A stretch of 52,616 nucleotides of DNA, taken from positions 1 to 52,616 of the forward strand of contig NZ_VMYE01000023.1 of the NCBI RefSeq assembly GCF_007655255.1, written 5' to 3'. The stretch is from Extensimonas perlucida. Its GTDB lineage: Bacteria; Pseudomonadota; Gammaproteobacteria; Burkholderiales; Burkholderiaceae_C. How positions within the stretch are numbered: position 1 is the first letter of the stretch; every line of letters begins with the position of its first letter. Below the pieces are notes generated by a model that was not told where the DNA came from, searched no databases, and worked only from the letters and a program-made list of their open reading frames with translations. The position numbers and the translations under genes are program-made. Positions 27,476-36,758 of the stretch are shown one piece after another.

Positions 27476-30400
27476 TTATCCGATGCGAGCGGCCCGCCGT
27501 GGGCGCTGCTCGATCTGCTGTTGCTTTTTCTCGACGTGCTTCTGCTCCTGGTGCTGCTGCTCGTCGCGCTGCACCTGGCTGATGGCCGCGCCGATCTGCC
27601 GCTTCACGCCCTCGATGCCCAGCTCGCTCTTGTGCGCCAAGTCGTTGAAGTCGGTGTGCTGCTTCATCGTGGACAGCGCCGCGATCTGCGCGCCGCTCAA
27701 CATCGACGCCTTGAGCTTGGCCGCCTCGTCGCCGGCCAGCTCGACCTTGCCGGCGGCGGCGTCGGCAAGGCGCTGCTCGGCGCGCAGGTGGGTCTTGAAG
27801 CTGTCGGGCGTGATGGCGGGCAAGTCGCGCGGGTAGGTGTTCTCGGCCGGCGCGAAGATCGGGAAGATCGCCTTGCCGCCCACGGCCTGGGCGGCCGCCT
27901 CGGCCTTCTCCCGGCCGGGGTTGTTGCCGTGGGTCATGACCAGGTGCCGGTCGTCGTCGCCGGCGATGATGACCGGCTTGTCCGGGAACTTGGCGTGCAG
28001 CGCCTTCGCCACGGCCTCAAGGTTGCCGCTGTCGAAGGCGGCGACCGTGGCGTGGCCCACGGCCTCGGCCACCTGGGCCGCCGTGGCGTAGCCCTCCGAG
28101 ATCACCAGCGCCGGCGCGGCCGCCAGGGCGTCCATGCCGCCGACCGGGTGGAAGCATCCTTCCTTCTTCGAGTCCTTGGCGAACCGCTTAGTGCCGTCCT
28201 CCTGGATGTATTGCATCGTCCATTGCTTGCCCTCTGCGTCGAAGGCCGGGATGTAGGTCTTCTGGCCTTCGCGGTCGGTCATCACGCCGGCCTGCGCCTG
28301 GATGCCTTTGGCTTGCAGGTAGGGCGTCGGCTGCTCGATGGGCACGAGGTCGGCCATCTGCCGACCGACGCGCTGCGCGGTGGCCTCCTGGGCCTTGTCC
28401 TGCTCGACGGCTCGCTGTGCCAGCTTCTCGGCCGCCTCGGCCTGGAGCTTGGCCTTCTCCTGGTCGCTCAAGGCGTAGCCCTTGCTCTTCCAGGTAATGT
28501 CCGTGCCGGTCTTGTTGTTGATGATCCGCCCGGCCGGGTGCCCGTCCAGGTGGCCCACGTAGAAGCCATCGAGCGCGCCCTTCTTGCCGCCCTCGACCGG
28601 CACGCGGTGCCGCTTGCCATCCATGATCGGGTGATCGCCCTGGGCGTTGCTGCCGGTGAACAGGCCGGCGCTGCGCATGGCCTCGGCGAACTCTTCCCTT
28701 GGCGTCATCGCTGGCCCTTGCTGGGCCTGCACGTTCTCGGGCTTCCAGCGTTCGAGCTTCGCCGCGTCGGCGCGCGGGCCGACATACCAGGACTTCGCGG
28801 CCTTGTCCCAAAGCGCGCCGGCGGCCTTGGCCGCGTTGCGCTGCTCGTAGGGCACGGCCAGGTACTGGCGGGCCTGCTGGGCCTGCTGCGCGGGCTTCTG
28901 CGCCTCGCCCTGGGCTTCGGGTGCCGGCTGGGCCGAACGCGGCTCTACGGCCGCTGTAGCGGCTCCCTGCGCCCATTTGGCGAAGGGAGCGGCATCGGTG
29001 CCCGGCGGCACGTACCAGGACTGTTGCTGCCGATCCCAACGCGCCCCGAGGCTCTTGGCCTCGTCCTTCTCCTTGTACGGCACGTTGATGTACTGCCGTT
29101 CGGGCTTCTCGGCCTGCGGCTGCGCCTGCTGCCGCTCGCGTTCCTGGCGCTCCAGCTCGGCCGCGCGGCGCTGCGCGTCGCTGTCGTTGAGCATGGCCGA
29201 CGCCTCGGCGGTCTTGCGTGCCTCTTTAGCGGCTGAAATGTCCTCTTCGGTCGCGTTGGGGTCGCGCCGTACACGCTCTTCCTGCACGCGGGCCAGCTTG
29301 GCGGCGCGCTCGTGCTGGTTGTCGGTGCCCAGCGCATCGACCAGGTGCAGGCGCTCGGCCAGAGCCTCGGCCTGGCCCTCGGTGCGGGTGCCGGCGACGA
29401 AGGCAAAGGCGTCCTCGCCGAACTGCGCATCGGCCTTGCGCGCGTAGACCTGGAACGCCTGCGGCTCGATGCCGGCCTGGGCGGCATCGACGGTCTGGCC
29501 GTCCTGCTCGGCCACGCCGACGATGCGCAGCTCTCCGCTCCAGTCGGGCGGCAGCTCAACGCCAAGGTGTTGACGGGTCGCGTCGGCGAACGCCTGGCCG
29601 TCGATCTCGCCGGCGGCGAGCTGCCGGCGCGCGGCGGCGGCCTGCTCGATGCCCTGCACCGCGTCGGCAGGATGGGCGGCCAGCAGGGCGGCCGCCTGGT
29701 CGTTGGTCGGTGGGGTCATGTTCGCCTCCTGGTCTGCGACGGCCGCTTGCTGCTGGGTCAGCGCCGGCAGGGCCATCAACTGGTCGGGCGCGTAGTTGTT
29801 CAGCTCGTCCAGGCTGCGAACCTGGTGGGGTTCACCGTCCTGGTCGTGGAACGCAAAGATGCGCTGGCCGTCGCTCCACCTGGCTTCGGCGTCGATGCTC
29901 GACACGATCTGTTCGCCGTGCTGCTGGAGCTGCTGCGCGAGGTGGAGCTGTTCGGCCATGTTGGCGAACTCTTGCGCCAAGCCCTTGCGCTCCAGGTAGG
30001 CGTTGTCGGTGTCGGTGTGGCTCGGGTCGATGCCGAACACCGGCGACAGCCGGTCATGCGCGACCGCGTAGAACTGCTCGGGATCGGTGCCGGTGATGCT
30101 GCCCACGGTTTCGAGGCCACGGCTGCGCAAGGCGTCTTCCAGGGTGTCGCCCTGGAATGCCTGGTAGTGGCTGAAAGACACGTCCGGGTTGTCCAGGACT
30201 TCGGCAATGTCCACGGCCAGGGCCTGGGCCACGGCTTCGTCCTGGGCCTGGCTCTGCTGCTGGTCTTGCTCCTGAACCTGCTTCTGCTCGAAGGCCAGCA
30301 CGTAGTCGTGAATCTTCTCGGCATCGGCGGCCGCGCGGAACACCTCCAGCGGCTCGTCTTGCAGCGCCTTGATCCACGAACCCACATAGGCGGCGTGCTG

Positions 30401-31822
30401 GCCCGGATCGTGGCCGATGCCCAGCTCGTCGCCGACGATCATGGAAGCGATCTCGGCGCGCAGCTCTTCCTTGGCGTACCCCTCGCTCCCGAACGGGTGC
30501 GCCAGGTCGCGGTCAAGGCGCGAAGCGTGGCCCGTCCAGTGGCCCAGCTCGTGCAGCGCGGTCGCGTAGTAGCGGTCGGAGCTGGGGAACTGGCCGCGCT
30601 CCGGCAGGGTGATGCTGTCGGTCGAAGGGCGGTAGAACGCCCGATCACCGGCGGCGTGGGTGATCGTCGCGCCCGAGGCTTTCAGGATGTGCTCGGCGCG
30701 CTCGACGGCGTTCCAAGTCTGTTCCTTCTTCGGCTGGAGCGGCGGCAGGCCGTCGATCTGCTCGCCGTTGAACACGGTCGCAAAGAACACGCGCGGCCGC
30801 TCCAGCATGACGGTTTCCTTGACCGGCTGGCCCTTCGCATCGAGGACGGGCCGGCCGCTGTCGTCCAGCTTGTCTTGCTCTTCGCTGAACTTCCAGTATT
30901 GAACCGGCGTGCCTTTCTCGCCCTTGCGAACCTGCGCGCCCACGGCGGCGGCCTGCTTGTAGGTCATCCAGCGCGCATCGCTGCGGCCCTGGGCCATCAG
31001 GTGGATGGCGTTGATCCCTTTGTACCGCTTGCCGGTGGTCGGGTTCATCGGCAGGTAGGCGTTGGGTTCGCCCGGCTCCCACGGCTTTTGCCACGGTGCG
31101 GTGCCGGCCTTGAGCTGCTCGATCAGCTTTTCGGCCACGACTTCGTGAAACGGCTTCTTCGGCTCCATGTTCTCGTCCCTTCGGAATAGCTCGTTGAACT
31201 GAGGGAAGTTCTGCTGTGTCCGGGAACGGTCGCGCAGGCCCTGGGCGACCATGCACACGATGTTGTGCAGGTCGTCGGCCTGCATGGGCCGCACGCGGGC
31301 GATGCAGGTTTCCGTGAATGACTGTTGGCCGCGCTGCTGCACCTGGTCGGCGACCTGGTGCTGGCTCGGCTCGATGCCCTCGCAGTGCAGGGCAAACACT
31401 TCCTCGGCGCGCACGTCCAGGGACTGGCCGGCATAGCGCCGGTTCACGTCATCCCATAGCGGCTTGAGGGTGGGTTCGTTGCGGGCGGCCGCCAGGCCGT
31501 CCAGCAAGGCGCGCTTCTCGCCCGGCGCGAAGGTGTTGGCCCCGTAGTGGCCTAGCACCTCGTGCCGCAGCGTCATCAGTAGGTCGCTGGCGCTCTCGAC
31601 GTTCTGCAAGGGCACGTCCACGCGGCCACGGTAGGCGCGGCCGGCGTGCAGCGTCTCCTTGGGCACGTAGCCGCCCTTCATGTCGGCCGGCACCTCGGCC
31701 GCTCGCGGCCCGTACAGCTCGGCCGCGTCCTCGCGGAACTTGTAGGCCAGCTCCAGCGCGCCGGGGTAGTCGCGGACGAAAGCCCGCGTCACCCCTTGCG
31801 CCTCGGCTTTCGTGATCGGCAT
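27476..31822 (-). CDS. traC: DNA primase TraC, long multi-domain form
   Basis: A 1448-residue conjugative primase that is exported with the transferred strand and primes its copying in the recipient. In order: an N-terminal region with RHEVLGHYG; an ArdC-like ssDNA-binding domain (from about residue 220, KPFHEVVAEKLIEQL) with a metallopeptidase HELGH at 424-428; a Gln-rich linker; two tandem copies of a VPY..+..AK..GA.WD module (about 905-945 and 980-1020); and the C-terminal Toprim primase core (EGYATA near 1243, AGDDD after it). An internal start at MEPKKPFHE, with a good GGGACGAGA leader, would give a shorter form. A near-perfect KorB site (one mismatch) lies at 29225-29237. Confidence 0.95.
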   Translation of the reverse strand: MPITKAEAQGVTRAFVRDYPGALELAYKFREDAAELYGPRAAEVPADMKGGYVPKETLHAGRAYRGRVDVPLQNVESASDLLMTLRHEVLGHYGANTFAPGEKRALLDGLAAARNEPTLKPLWDDVNRRYAGQSLDVRAEEVFALHCEGIEPSQHQVADQVQQRGQQSFTETCIARVRPMQADDLHNIVCMVAQGLRDRSRTQQNFPQFNELFRRDENMEPKKPFHEVVAEKLIEQLKAGTAPWQKPWEPGEPNAYLPMNPTTGKRYKGINAIHLMAQGRSDARWMTYKQAAAVGAQVRKGEKGTPVQYWKFSEEQDKLDDSGRPVLDAKGQPVKETVMLERPRVFFATVFNGEQIDGLPPLQPKKEQTWNAVERAEHILKASGATITHAAGDRAFYRPSTDSITLPERGQFPSSDRYYATALHELGHWTGHASRLDRDLAHPFGSEGYAKEELRAEIASMIVGDELGIGHDPGQHAAYVGSWIKALQDEPLEVFRAAADAEKIHDYVLAFEQKQVQEQDQQQSQAQDEAVAQALAVDIAEVLDNPDVSFSHYQAFQGDTLEDALRSRGLETVGSITGTDPEQFYAVAHDRLSPVFGIDPSHTDTDNAYLERKGLAQEFANMAEQLHLAQQLQQHGEQIVSSIDAEARWSDGQRIFAFHDQDGEPHQVRSLDELNNYAPDQLMALPALTQQQAAVADQEANMTPPTNDQAAALLAAHPADAVQGIEQAAAARRQLAAGEIDGQAFADATRQHLGVELPPDWSGELRIVGVAEQDGQTVDAAQAGIEPQAFQVYARKADAQFGEDAFAFVAGTRTEGQAEALAERLHLVDALGTDNQHERAAKLARVQEERVRRDPNATEEDISAAKEARKTAEASAMLNDSDAQRRAAELERQERERQQAQPQAEKPERQYINVPYKEKDEAKSLGARWDRQQQSWYVPPGTDAAPFAKWAQGAATAAVEPRSAQPAPEAQGEAQKPAQQAQQARQYLAVPYEQRNAAKAAGALWDKAAKSWYVGPRADAAKLERWKPENVQAQQGPAMTPREEFAEAMRSAGLFTGSNAQGDHPIMDGKRHRVPVEGGKKGALDGFYVGHLDGHPAGRIINNKTGTDITWKSKGYALSDQEKAKLQAEAAEKLAQRAVEQDKAQEATAQRVGRQMADLVPIEQPTPYLQAKGIQAQAGVMTDREGQKTYIPAFDAEGKQWTMQYIQEDGTKRFAKDSKKEGCFHPVGGMDALAAAPALVISEGYATAAQVAEAVGHATVAAFDSGNLEAVAKALHAKFPDKPVIIAGDDDRHLVMTHGNNPGREKAEAAAQAVGGKAIFPIFAPAENTYPRDLPAITPDSFKTHLRAEQRLADAAAGKVELAGDEAAKLKASMLSGAQIAALSTMKQHTDFNDLAHKSELGIEGVKRQIGAAISQVQRDEQQHQEQKHVEKKQQQIEQRPRRAARIG

Positions 31823-31825
31823 GGG

Positions 31826-32215
31826 TCAGCCCTCCGACGCCTTGCGCGCGGCGGCCTGGGCAACCGTCTCGCCGGGCCGCAGGTCGTACAGCTCGCGGGC
31901 GTTCGTGGTGGTGATGAACGGCGGGATGTCGGCGCTCGGGCCTTCGTCGTCCAGGAATGCCGGCTCCAGCGCGCCATCGACTTCCACCAGGTCGTCGCCG
32001 CTCGCGGCGGCGTCCTGCTCGGACAGCGCGTCCTCCACGAACGCGCCCACGCGCTCGGCTTCGTCGGGGTCGAACTCGACCTGGAAGCCGGGCGTCAGCG
32101 CGTCGGCCATCTTCTCGCGCACGGCCTCGCGGCCGGCGGCGTCGTCGTCAACCGGCGGCAGGACGGCCAGCGGCTCGTCGTGGGCGGCGGTGTTGGTGGT
32201 GGTTTGCTCGTTCAT
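31826..32215 (-). CDS. traD: Transfer protein TraD
   Basis: A 129-residue acidic, low-complexity protein between traC and traE, matching IncP TraD by position and length. No catalytic motif or membrane helix is visible. Its function is not established; it is not the F-type TraD coupling protein. It ends three bases before traC. Confidence 0.85.
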   Translation of the reverse strand: MNEQTTTNTAAHDEPLAVLPPVDDDAAGREAVREKMADALTPGFQVEFDPDEAERVGAFVEDALSEQDAAASGDDLVEVDGALEPAFLDDEGPSADIPPFITTTNARELYDLRPGETVAQAAARKASEG

Positions 32216-32236
32216 GGTCGATCTCCTTCGCTGTGG

Positions 32237-34300
32237 TCATTCGGATGCCTGGCCGTTGCGGCCCTTGCTGTAGTCGGGCCGACCCTTGAGGTCGGGGTAG
32301 GTCTGCTTGCATGTGGGGAAGTTGCTGCAACCCCACCAGAATTGCCCCTTCTTCTTGCTCGGCCGGCGCGACAAGCCGCTGCCGCAGGCCATGCACTTGT
32401 GAAGGGATGACACCGGCGCGGCTTCCTTGCCGCCGGCGATGGTCACGGCTCCGCTGTTGGCCTTCGCCACCTGGTCGCGGATGAACGTCTCTTGCTTCGT
32501 GATGAAGGCGTCCAGGGCGGCCGTGCCCTGCTCGACGCCTTTCAGCATCCGCTCGTAGAGCGCGGTCAGCACCGGGCTTTTCACAACCTCGGGCAGCGCG
32601 TCGATGACGCTGCGGCCGAGGGTCGTGCTGATGATCTGCTTGCCTTTGACGGCCAGGAACTCGCGCCGCTTCAACTCGGAAATGATCGACGCGCGGGTGG
32701 CCGACGTGCCGATGCCGTCGCCCTCGCGCAGCATCTTCTTGTGCTCGGCATCGCTGACGAACTTGTGGATGTTCTCCATCGCGCGGATCAGCGTGCCCTC
32801 GGTAAAGCGCGCTGGCGGCTTCGTCTTGGCGTCCTTGCGGGTGGCGTCCGTGCAGGTCACGGCGTCGCCCTGGGCCATCGACGGCAGGGCCTGCGTGCCG
32901 CTGTCGTCGTCCTCGTCCTTCTCGCCTTCCTCGTCGGCCTGGCTGTACACGTCACGCCAGCCGTTGCGCGTGACTACCTTGCCGCTCGCGGCGAAGTTCT
33001 CGCCCGCGATCTCGACGCCCACGGTGGTCTGCATGTACTCGTGCAGCGGGTAGAACTGCGCCAGGTAGGCGCGCACGATCAGGTCGTAGATGTTGCGCTC
33101 GCGCTCGCTGAGGGCGGCCTTGCTGCCCTTCTGCATGGTCGGCACGATGCCGTGGTGCGCGGTGATCTTCGAGTCGTCCCACGTCTTGGACTTGATACGC
33201 GGATCGGCACCATCGACCAGGCCGGCCAGTTCGGGGTTGACGTGCTTGATCGCCTCCAGCACGCGCGGCGCGTCGGCGTGCTGCGACTCCGGCAGGTAGG
33301 CGCAGTCGGTGCGCGGGTACGAGGTCAGCTTGTGCGTCTCGTAGAGCGCCTGGCAGGTGTTCAGCACGTCCTCGGCGCTGTAGCCGAACTTGGCCGAGGC
33401 CAGTGCCGTAATGTCGGACAGGGCGAAGGCCAGCGGCTGGTTCTGCTTCTTGGCCTCCTGTTTGTACGCGGCGATGGTGCCCGGCTGGCCCTTGACGGCG
33501 GCCACCAGGGCGTCGGCGACGGCGGTATCGACAAGGCGGCCTTCGCTGTCCAGGCCGGCTTGATCCTCCTTCGCCTTCCATGCGGCGGCGAAGCTGCCGC
33601 CGGCGTGCTGCACCACCGCCCGGATGGTGTGGTACGGCACGGCCTTGAATGCCTCGATCTCGCGGTCGCGGGCGACCACGAGGGCCAGCGTCGGCGTCTG
33701 CACGCGGCCCACGGTCAGCAGGGCGCGCGAGCCGCCGCGCTGCGCGCGCAGCGTGTACGCGCGGCTGAGGTTCATGCCGATCAGCCAGTCGGCGCGCTGC
33801 CGCCCGCGTGCAGCGTCGGCCCAGCCTGCATAGGTGGTGTTCTCCTTCAACGCGGCCAGGCCGCGCTTGACGGAAACGGAGTCCTGCGCGCTCACCCAAA
33901 AGCGGCGCACCGGCTTGCTGTTGCGGAAGTGCTCCAGCACTTCGTCAACCAGCAACTGGCCTTCGCGGTCGGGGTCGCCGGCGTTGACGATCTCCTTGGC
34001 CTCCTTGAGCAGCTTGCCGATCACGGCGAGCTGCTTCTTCGCGTCGTCCTTGGGCTTGAGAATCCAGCTCTCGGGGATGATGGGCAGCTCATCGACGCGC
34101 CAGACCTTCTTGCCGGACTGGCCGCGCGGCACGTCATCGGGCGTGTACTCGTCGGGGTCGGCCTGTTCGAGCATGTGCCCGAAGCACCAGGTCACTTTGT
34201 CGGTGCCGCACTCGATGAAGCCGTCGCCCTTGCCGGTCGCGCCCAGCTCGCCGGCGATGGCCTTGGCGACGGACGGCTTTTCTGCGATGAAAAGGCGCAT
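32237..34300 (-). CDS. traE: TraE, DNA topoisomerase III-like (type IA)
   Basis: A 687-residue type IA topoisomerase resembling TopB. An N-terminal Toprim domain starts MRLFIAEKPSVAKAIA with the acidic DPDREGQLLVDEVL. The catalytic Tyr328 is in SYPRTDC. A C-terminal Zn-ribbon (CMACGSG, WWGCSNFPTCKQTYP) completes it. It is thought to help unlink plasmid strands during transfer, though it is not essential in RP4. Confidence 0.95.
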   Translation of the reverse strand: MRLFIAEKPSVAKAIAGELGATGKGDGFIECGTDKVTWCFGHMLEQADPDEYTPDDVPRGQSGKKVWRVDELPIIPESWILKPKDDAKKQLAVIGKLLKEAKEIVNAGDPDREGQLLVDEVLEHFRNSKPVRRFWVSAQDSVSVKRGLAALKENTTYAGWADAARGRQRADWLIGMNLSRAYTLRAQRGGSRALLTVGRVQTPTLALVVARDREIEAFKAVPYHTIRAVVQHAGGSFAAAWKAKEDQAGLDSEGRLVDTAVADALVAAVKGQPGTIAAYKQEAKKQNQPLAFALSDITALASAKFGYSAEDVLNTCQALYETHKLTSYPRTDCAYLPESQHADAPRVLEAIKHVNPELAGLVDGADPRIKSKTWDDSKITAHHGIVPTMQKGSKAALSERERNIYDLIVRAYLAQFYPLHEYMQTTVGVEIAGENFAASGKVVTRNGWRDVYSQADEEGEKDEDDDSGTQALPSMAQGDAVTCTDATRKDAKTKPPARFTEGTLIRAMENIHKFVSDAEHKKMLREGDGIGTSATRASIISELKRREFLAVKGKQIISTTLGRSVIDALPEVVKSPVLTALYERMLKGVEQGTAALDAFITKQETFIRDQVAKANSGAVTIAGGKEAAPVSSLHKCMACGSGLSRRPSKKKGQFWWGCSNFPTCKQTYPDLKGRPDYSKGRNGQASE

Positions 34301-34311
34301 GGTGTGTCTCC

Positions 34312-34848
34312 CTACCAGGTGATGACCGGACGGATCACGGTCTTGATTTGCGAACGATTGATCGGGCCGAAGTAGCGGCCGTCGAAGGATGTGGCGCTCA
34401 CGTCCGACATAAGCAGCACCTCGGAATTGCCGAGCGTGTAGCTGTTGGACTGATAGCGCGGCAGCGGCCGACCGGCCTTGTCGGCCTTGATCGGCGCGCT
34501 GAGGGGCAGCAGCTCGCCGTTGACGCGCACGCCGTCATCGGCGACGGCGACGGCATCGTCTTTAGCGGCTAAAACGCGCTTCATCATGTAGCCGTAGCCG
34601 CCCTGGCAGAAGCCGGCCCCGATGTAGCCCCTCTCCTTGGCGTCATCGAACACGCCGAGCTGCGGCGGGCAGAAGAGGACGTAGGCCCCCTTCTCCACCG
34701 GCGCGCTGCTCGTCCAGTACAGGCCGACCGGAATGCTCTTGGTGGTGTTCACGCGGGCACCGGCGGCATAGCCGCCGGCGGCCAGCAGCAGGGCGGCCAC
34801 GCCCGCGATGACGACGCCTGCCGCGATACGTTTCAGGATGCGGCTCAT
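34312..34848 (-). CDS. traF: Pilin-cyclising protease TraF (S26-like)
   Basis: A 178-residue signal-peptidase-like protein with an N-terminal membrane segment. The catalytic Ser38 is in KSIPVGLYW and the Lys90 in YGYMMKRVLA. In RP4 TraF trims TrbC prepilin and closes it into a ring. A perfect KorB site (34561-34573) lies within the gene. The start overlaps the traG stop. Confidence 0.95.
   Translation of the reverse strand: MSRILKRIAAGVVIAGVAALLLAAGGYAAGARVNTTKSIPVGLYWTSSAPVEKGAYVLFCPPQLGVFDDAKERGYIGAGFCQGGYGYMMKRVLAAKDDAVAVADDGVRVNGELLPLSAPIKADKAGRPLPRYQSNSYTLGNSEVLLMSDVSATSFDGRYFGPINRSQIKTVIRPVITW
34561..34573. promoter_or_regulatory. KorB operator inside traF
   Basis: Perfect TTTAGCGGCTAAA in coding sequence, far from any obvious promoter. 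It may serve partition or chromatin spreading rather than local repression. Confidence 0.88.
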
Positions 34849-36758
34849 ATCGTGATGCCCTCCCCTTCCGTCTCGGCCTGTGCGACGGCGCGCAGGCGGT
34901 CGCTGACCTTGGGCGCAGGGATCGCGGCGCGTGCCGAGAACACTGGGTCTTTGAAGTACAGGGGTTGCTTGCCGTAGATCGCCGGGTAGCCCGCGACGTA
35001 GATCACCATGTCGCCGGCTTCTTCGATCTCGCCCTGGGCGTTCTTCTTTGGCCCCGGCATGCGCAGGCATTCGTCGGGCGTCAGCAAGGGCCGCTGCACT
35101 TCCTGGTAAGTGCGCGACACCTGGCCCAGCATCGCCGCCGTGCGGCGGCCGCTGGTCGTGATCTGCTCCTTCACCACGGTGGTCTGCCCGGTGAGGCGGG
35201 ACAGGTGTTCGGCCGTCTCGACGCGGTTGGGCGGGTAGGCGTTCTGCACGTGGCAGTTCGACGTGATGCTTTCGTCGTGGCCGTAGCCCGTCTCGCGGCT
35301 CTTGAGCTGGTTAATGTCCTGGCAGATGAGGTAGCACTTGATGCCGTAGCCGGCCACGAAGGCCAGCGACTCTTGCATGATCTCCAGCTTCCCGAGGCTC
35401 GGGAACTCGTCCAGCATCATCAAGAGCCGGTGCTTGTAGTGCGCCACCGGCCGGCCGCCCTCGAAGTCCATCTTGTCGGCCAGCAGGCGCACGATCATGT
35501 TCACCATGACGCGCACCAGCGGCCGCAGGCGGGCCTTATCGTTGGGCTGGGTGACGATGTAGAGGCTTACCGGGTCGTCCTCGTGCATCAACTGCTTGAT
35601 GCGGAAGTCCGACCGGCTGACGTTGCGGGCCACCACGGGGTCGCGGTACAGGGCCAGGTACGACTTGGCCGTGGACAGCACCGATCCGGCTTCTTCCTCG
35701 GGCCGATCCATCATGTCGCGGGCCGCCGAGCCGATGGCGTGATGGTTCTGGCCGTCTACGTGCCCGTAGGTCGCCATTTCCATCCAAAGCTCGCCAATGT
35801 CCCGGTTCGGGTCGGCCAGCATCGCATCGACGGACGGCAGCGTGGCGGTGCCGCCATCGTCCTTGGCCTTGTACAGCGCGTGCAGGATCACGCCGACCAG
35901 GAGCGCGAAGGCGGTCTTCTGCCAGTGCGAGTCCAGGCCCTTGCCGTCCGGGTCAACGATCAGCGTGGCAAGGTTCTGCACGTCACCCACCTCGTATTCG
36001 GTGCCGAGGCGGATTTCGTCCAGCGGATTCCAGCAGACGCCGCCCGAGGTGCTGGCCGGCTCGAAGCGCAGCACCTTGTTCTTGGCGTGCTTCTGCCGCC
36101 AGCCGGCGGTCAAGGCCCACAACTCGCCCTTCAAGTCGGTGATGACGCTGCTCGCGCCCCACGACAGCAGCGTGGGCACCACCAGGCCGACGCCCTTGCC
36201 CGAGCGCGTGGGCGCGTAGGTCAGCACGTGCTCGGGGCCGCTGTGCCGCAGGTAGAAGAAATTGCCGTCCTTGTCCTGCCAGCCGCCCACGTACACGCCG
36301 GTAGCCGTGGGTGCGGCCTTGCCGGTGACGATCTCCAGGACGTTGCGCTCGCGTGGCAGCAGGCCGGCCGCCTGAATGTCCTTCTTCTCGGCCCAGCGGG
36401 CCGAGCCGTGCAGGTACTCGTTCGCCTTCGAGCTGTTGGACGTGACGACCTTCGCCACGGCCACGCCCAGCAGGCCCACGGTCGAAACCAGCATCCCCAT
36501 GCTGCCGGCCTTCATGATCTCGTCCGGGTACTGGCTGTACCACTTGTACGTCCAGTGCAGGATCGACCAGGGCGCGTACACGTGGCCCACGTTGGGGCCG
36601 AGGGTCGCGTGATAGGCGAACGTGTGGGCGAAGAACTGCGTCGCGGCCTGGAGGCCGCCGACCATCGAGGCCGCGCCCAGCACCGGCAGCAGCTTGCTCG
36701 GCTTCGGTTTGGCGGTTCGGACTTGCGGCCCTACCGCGTTGTTCATCTTGATCTTCAT
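34845..36758 (-). CDS. traG: Type IV coupling protein TraG (VirD4 family)
   Basis: A 637-residue inner-membrane ATPase that links the relaxosome to the secretion channel. Two N-terminal membrane segments (about residues 25-50 and 85-105). Walker A APTRSGKG at 182-189, Walker B LLMMLDEFPSLG. Coupled by overlap to traI upstream and traF downstream. Confidence 0.97.
   Translation of the reverse strand: MKIKMNNAVGPQVRTAKPKPSKLLPVLGAASMVGGLQAATQFFAHTFAYHATLGPNVGHVYAPWSILHWTYKWYSQYPDEIMKAGSMGMLVSTVGLLGVAVAKVVTSNSSKANEYLHGSARWAEKKDIQAAGLLPRERNVLEIVTGKAAPTATGVYVGGWQDKDGNFFYLRHSGPEHVLTYAPTRSGKGVGLVVPTLLSWGASSVITDLKGELWALTAGWRQKHAKNKVLRFEPASTSGGVCWNPLDEIRLGTEYEVGDVQNLATLIVDPDGKGLDSHWQKTAFALLVGVILHALYKAKDDGGTATLPSVDAMLADPNRDIGELWMEMATYGHVDGQNHHAIGSAARDMMDRPEEEAGSVLSTAKSYLALYRDPVVARNVSRSDFRIKQLMHEDDPVSLYIVTQPNDKARLRPLVRVMVNMIVRLLADKMDFEGGRPVAHYKHRLLMMLDEFPSLGKLEIMQESLAFVAGYGIKCYLICQDINQLKSRETGYGHDESITSNCHVQNAYPPNRVETAEHLSRLTGQTTVVKEQITTSGRRTAAMLGQVSRTYQEVQRPLLTPDECLRMPGPKKNAQGEIEEAGDMVIYVAGYPAIYGKQPLYFKDPVFSARAAIPAPKVSDRLRAVAQAETEGEGITI

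Noticed and set aside
27044..29236. A 730-codon rightward frame crossing IRt and the traC end
   Set aside because: It runs over the transposon end, the repeat array, a terminator and antisense traC; Leu/Gly/Arg-rich translation typical of a shadow frame.
29312..31189. A 625-codon frame on the plus strand
   Set aside because: Antisense to traC, which has clear ArdC-like and primase domains.
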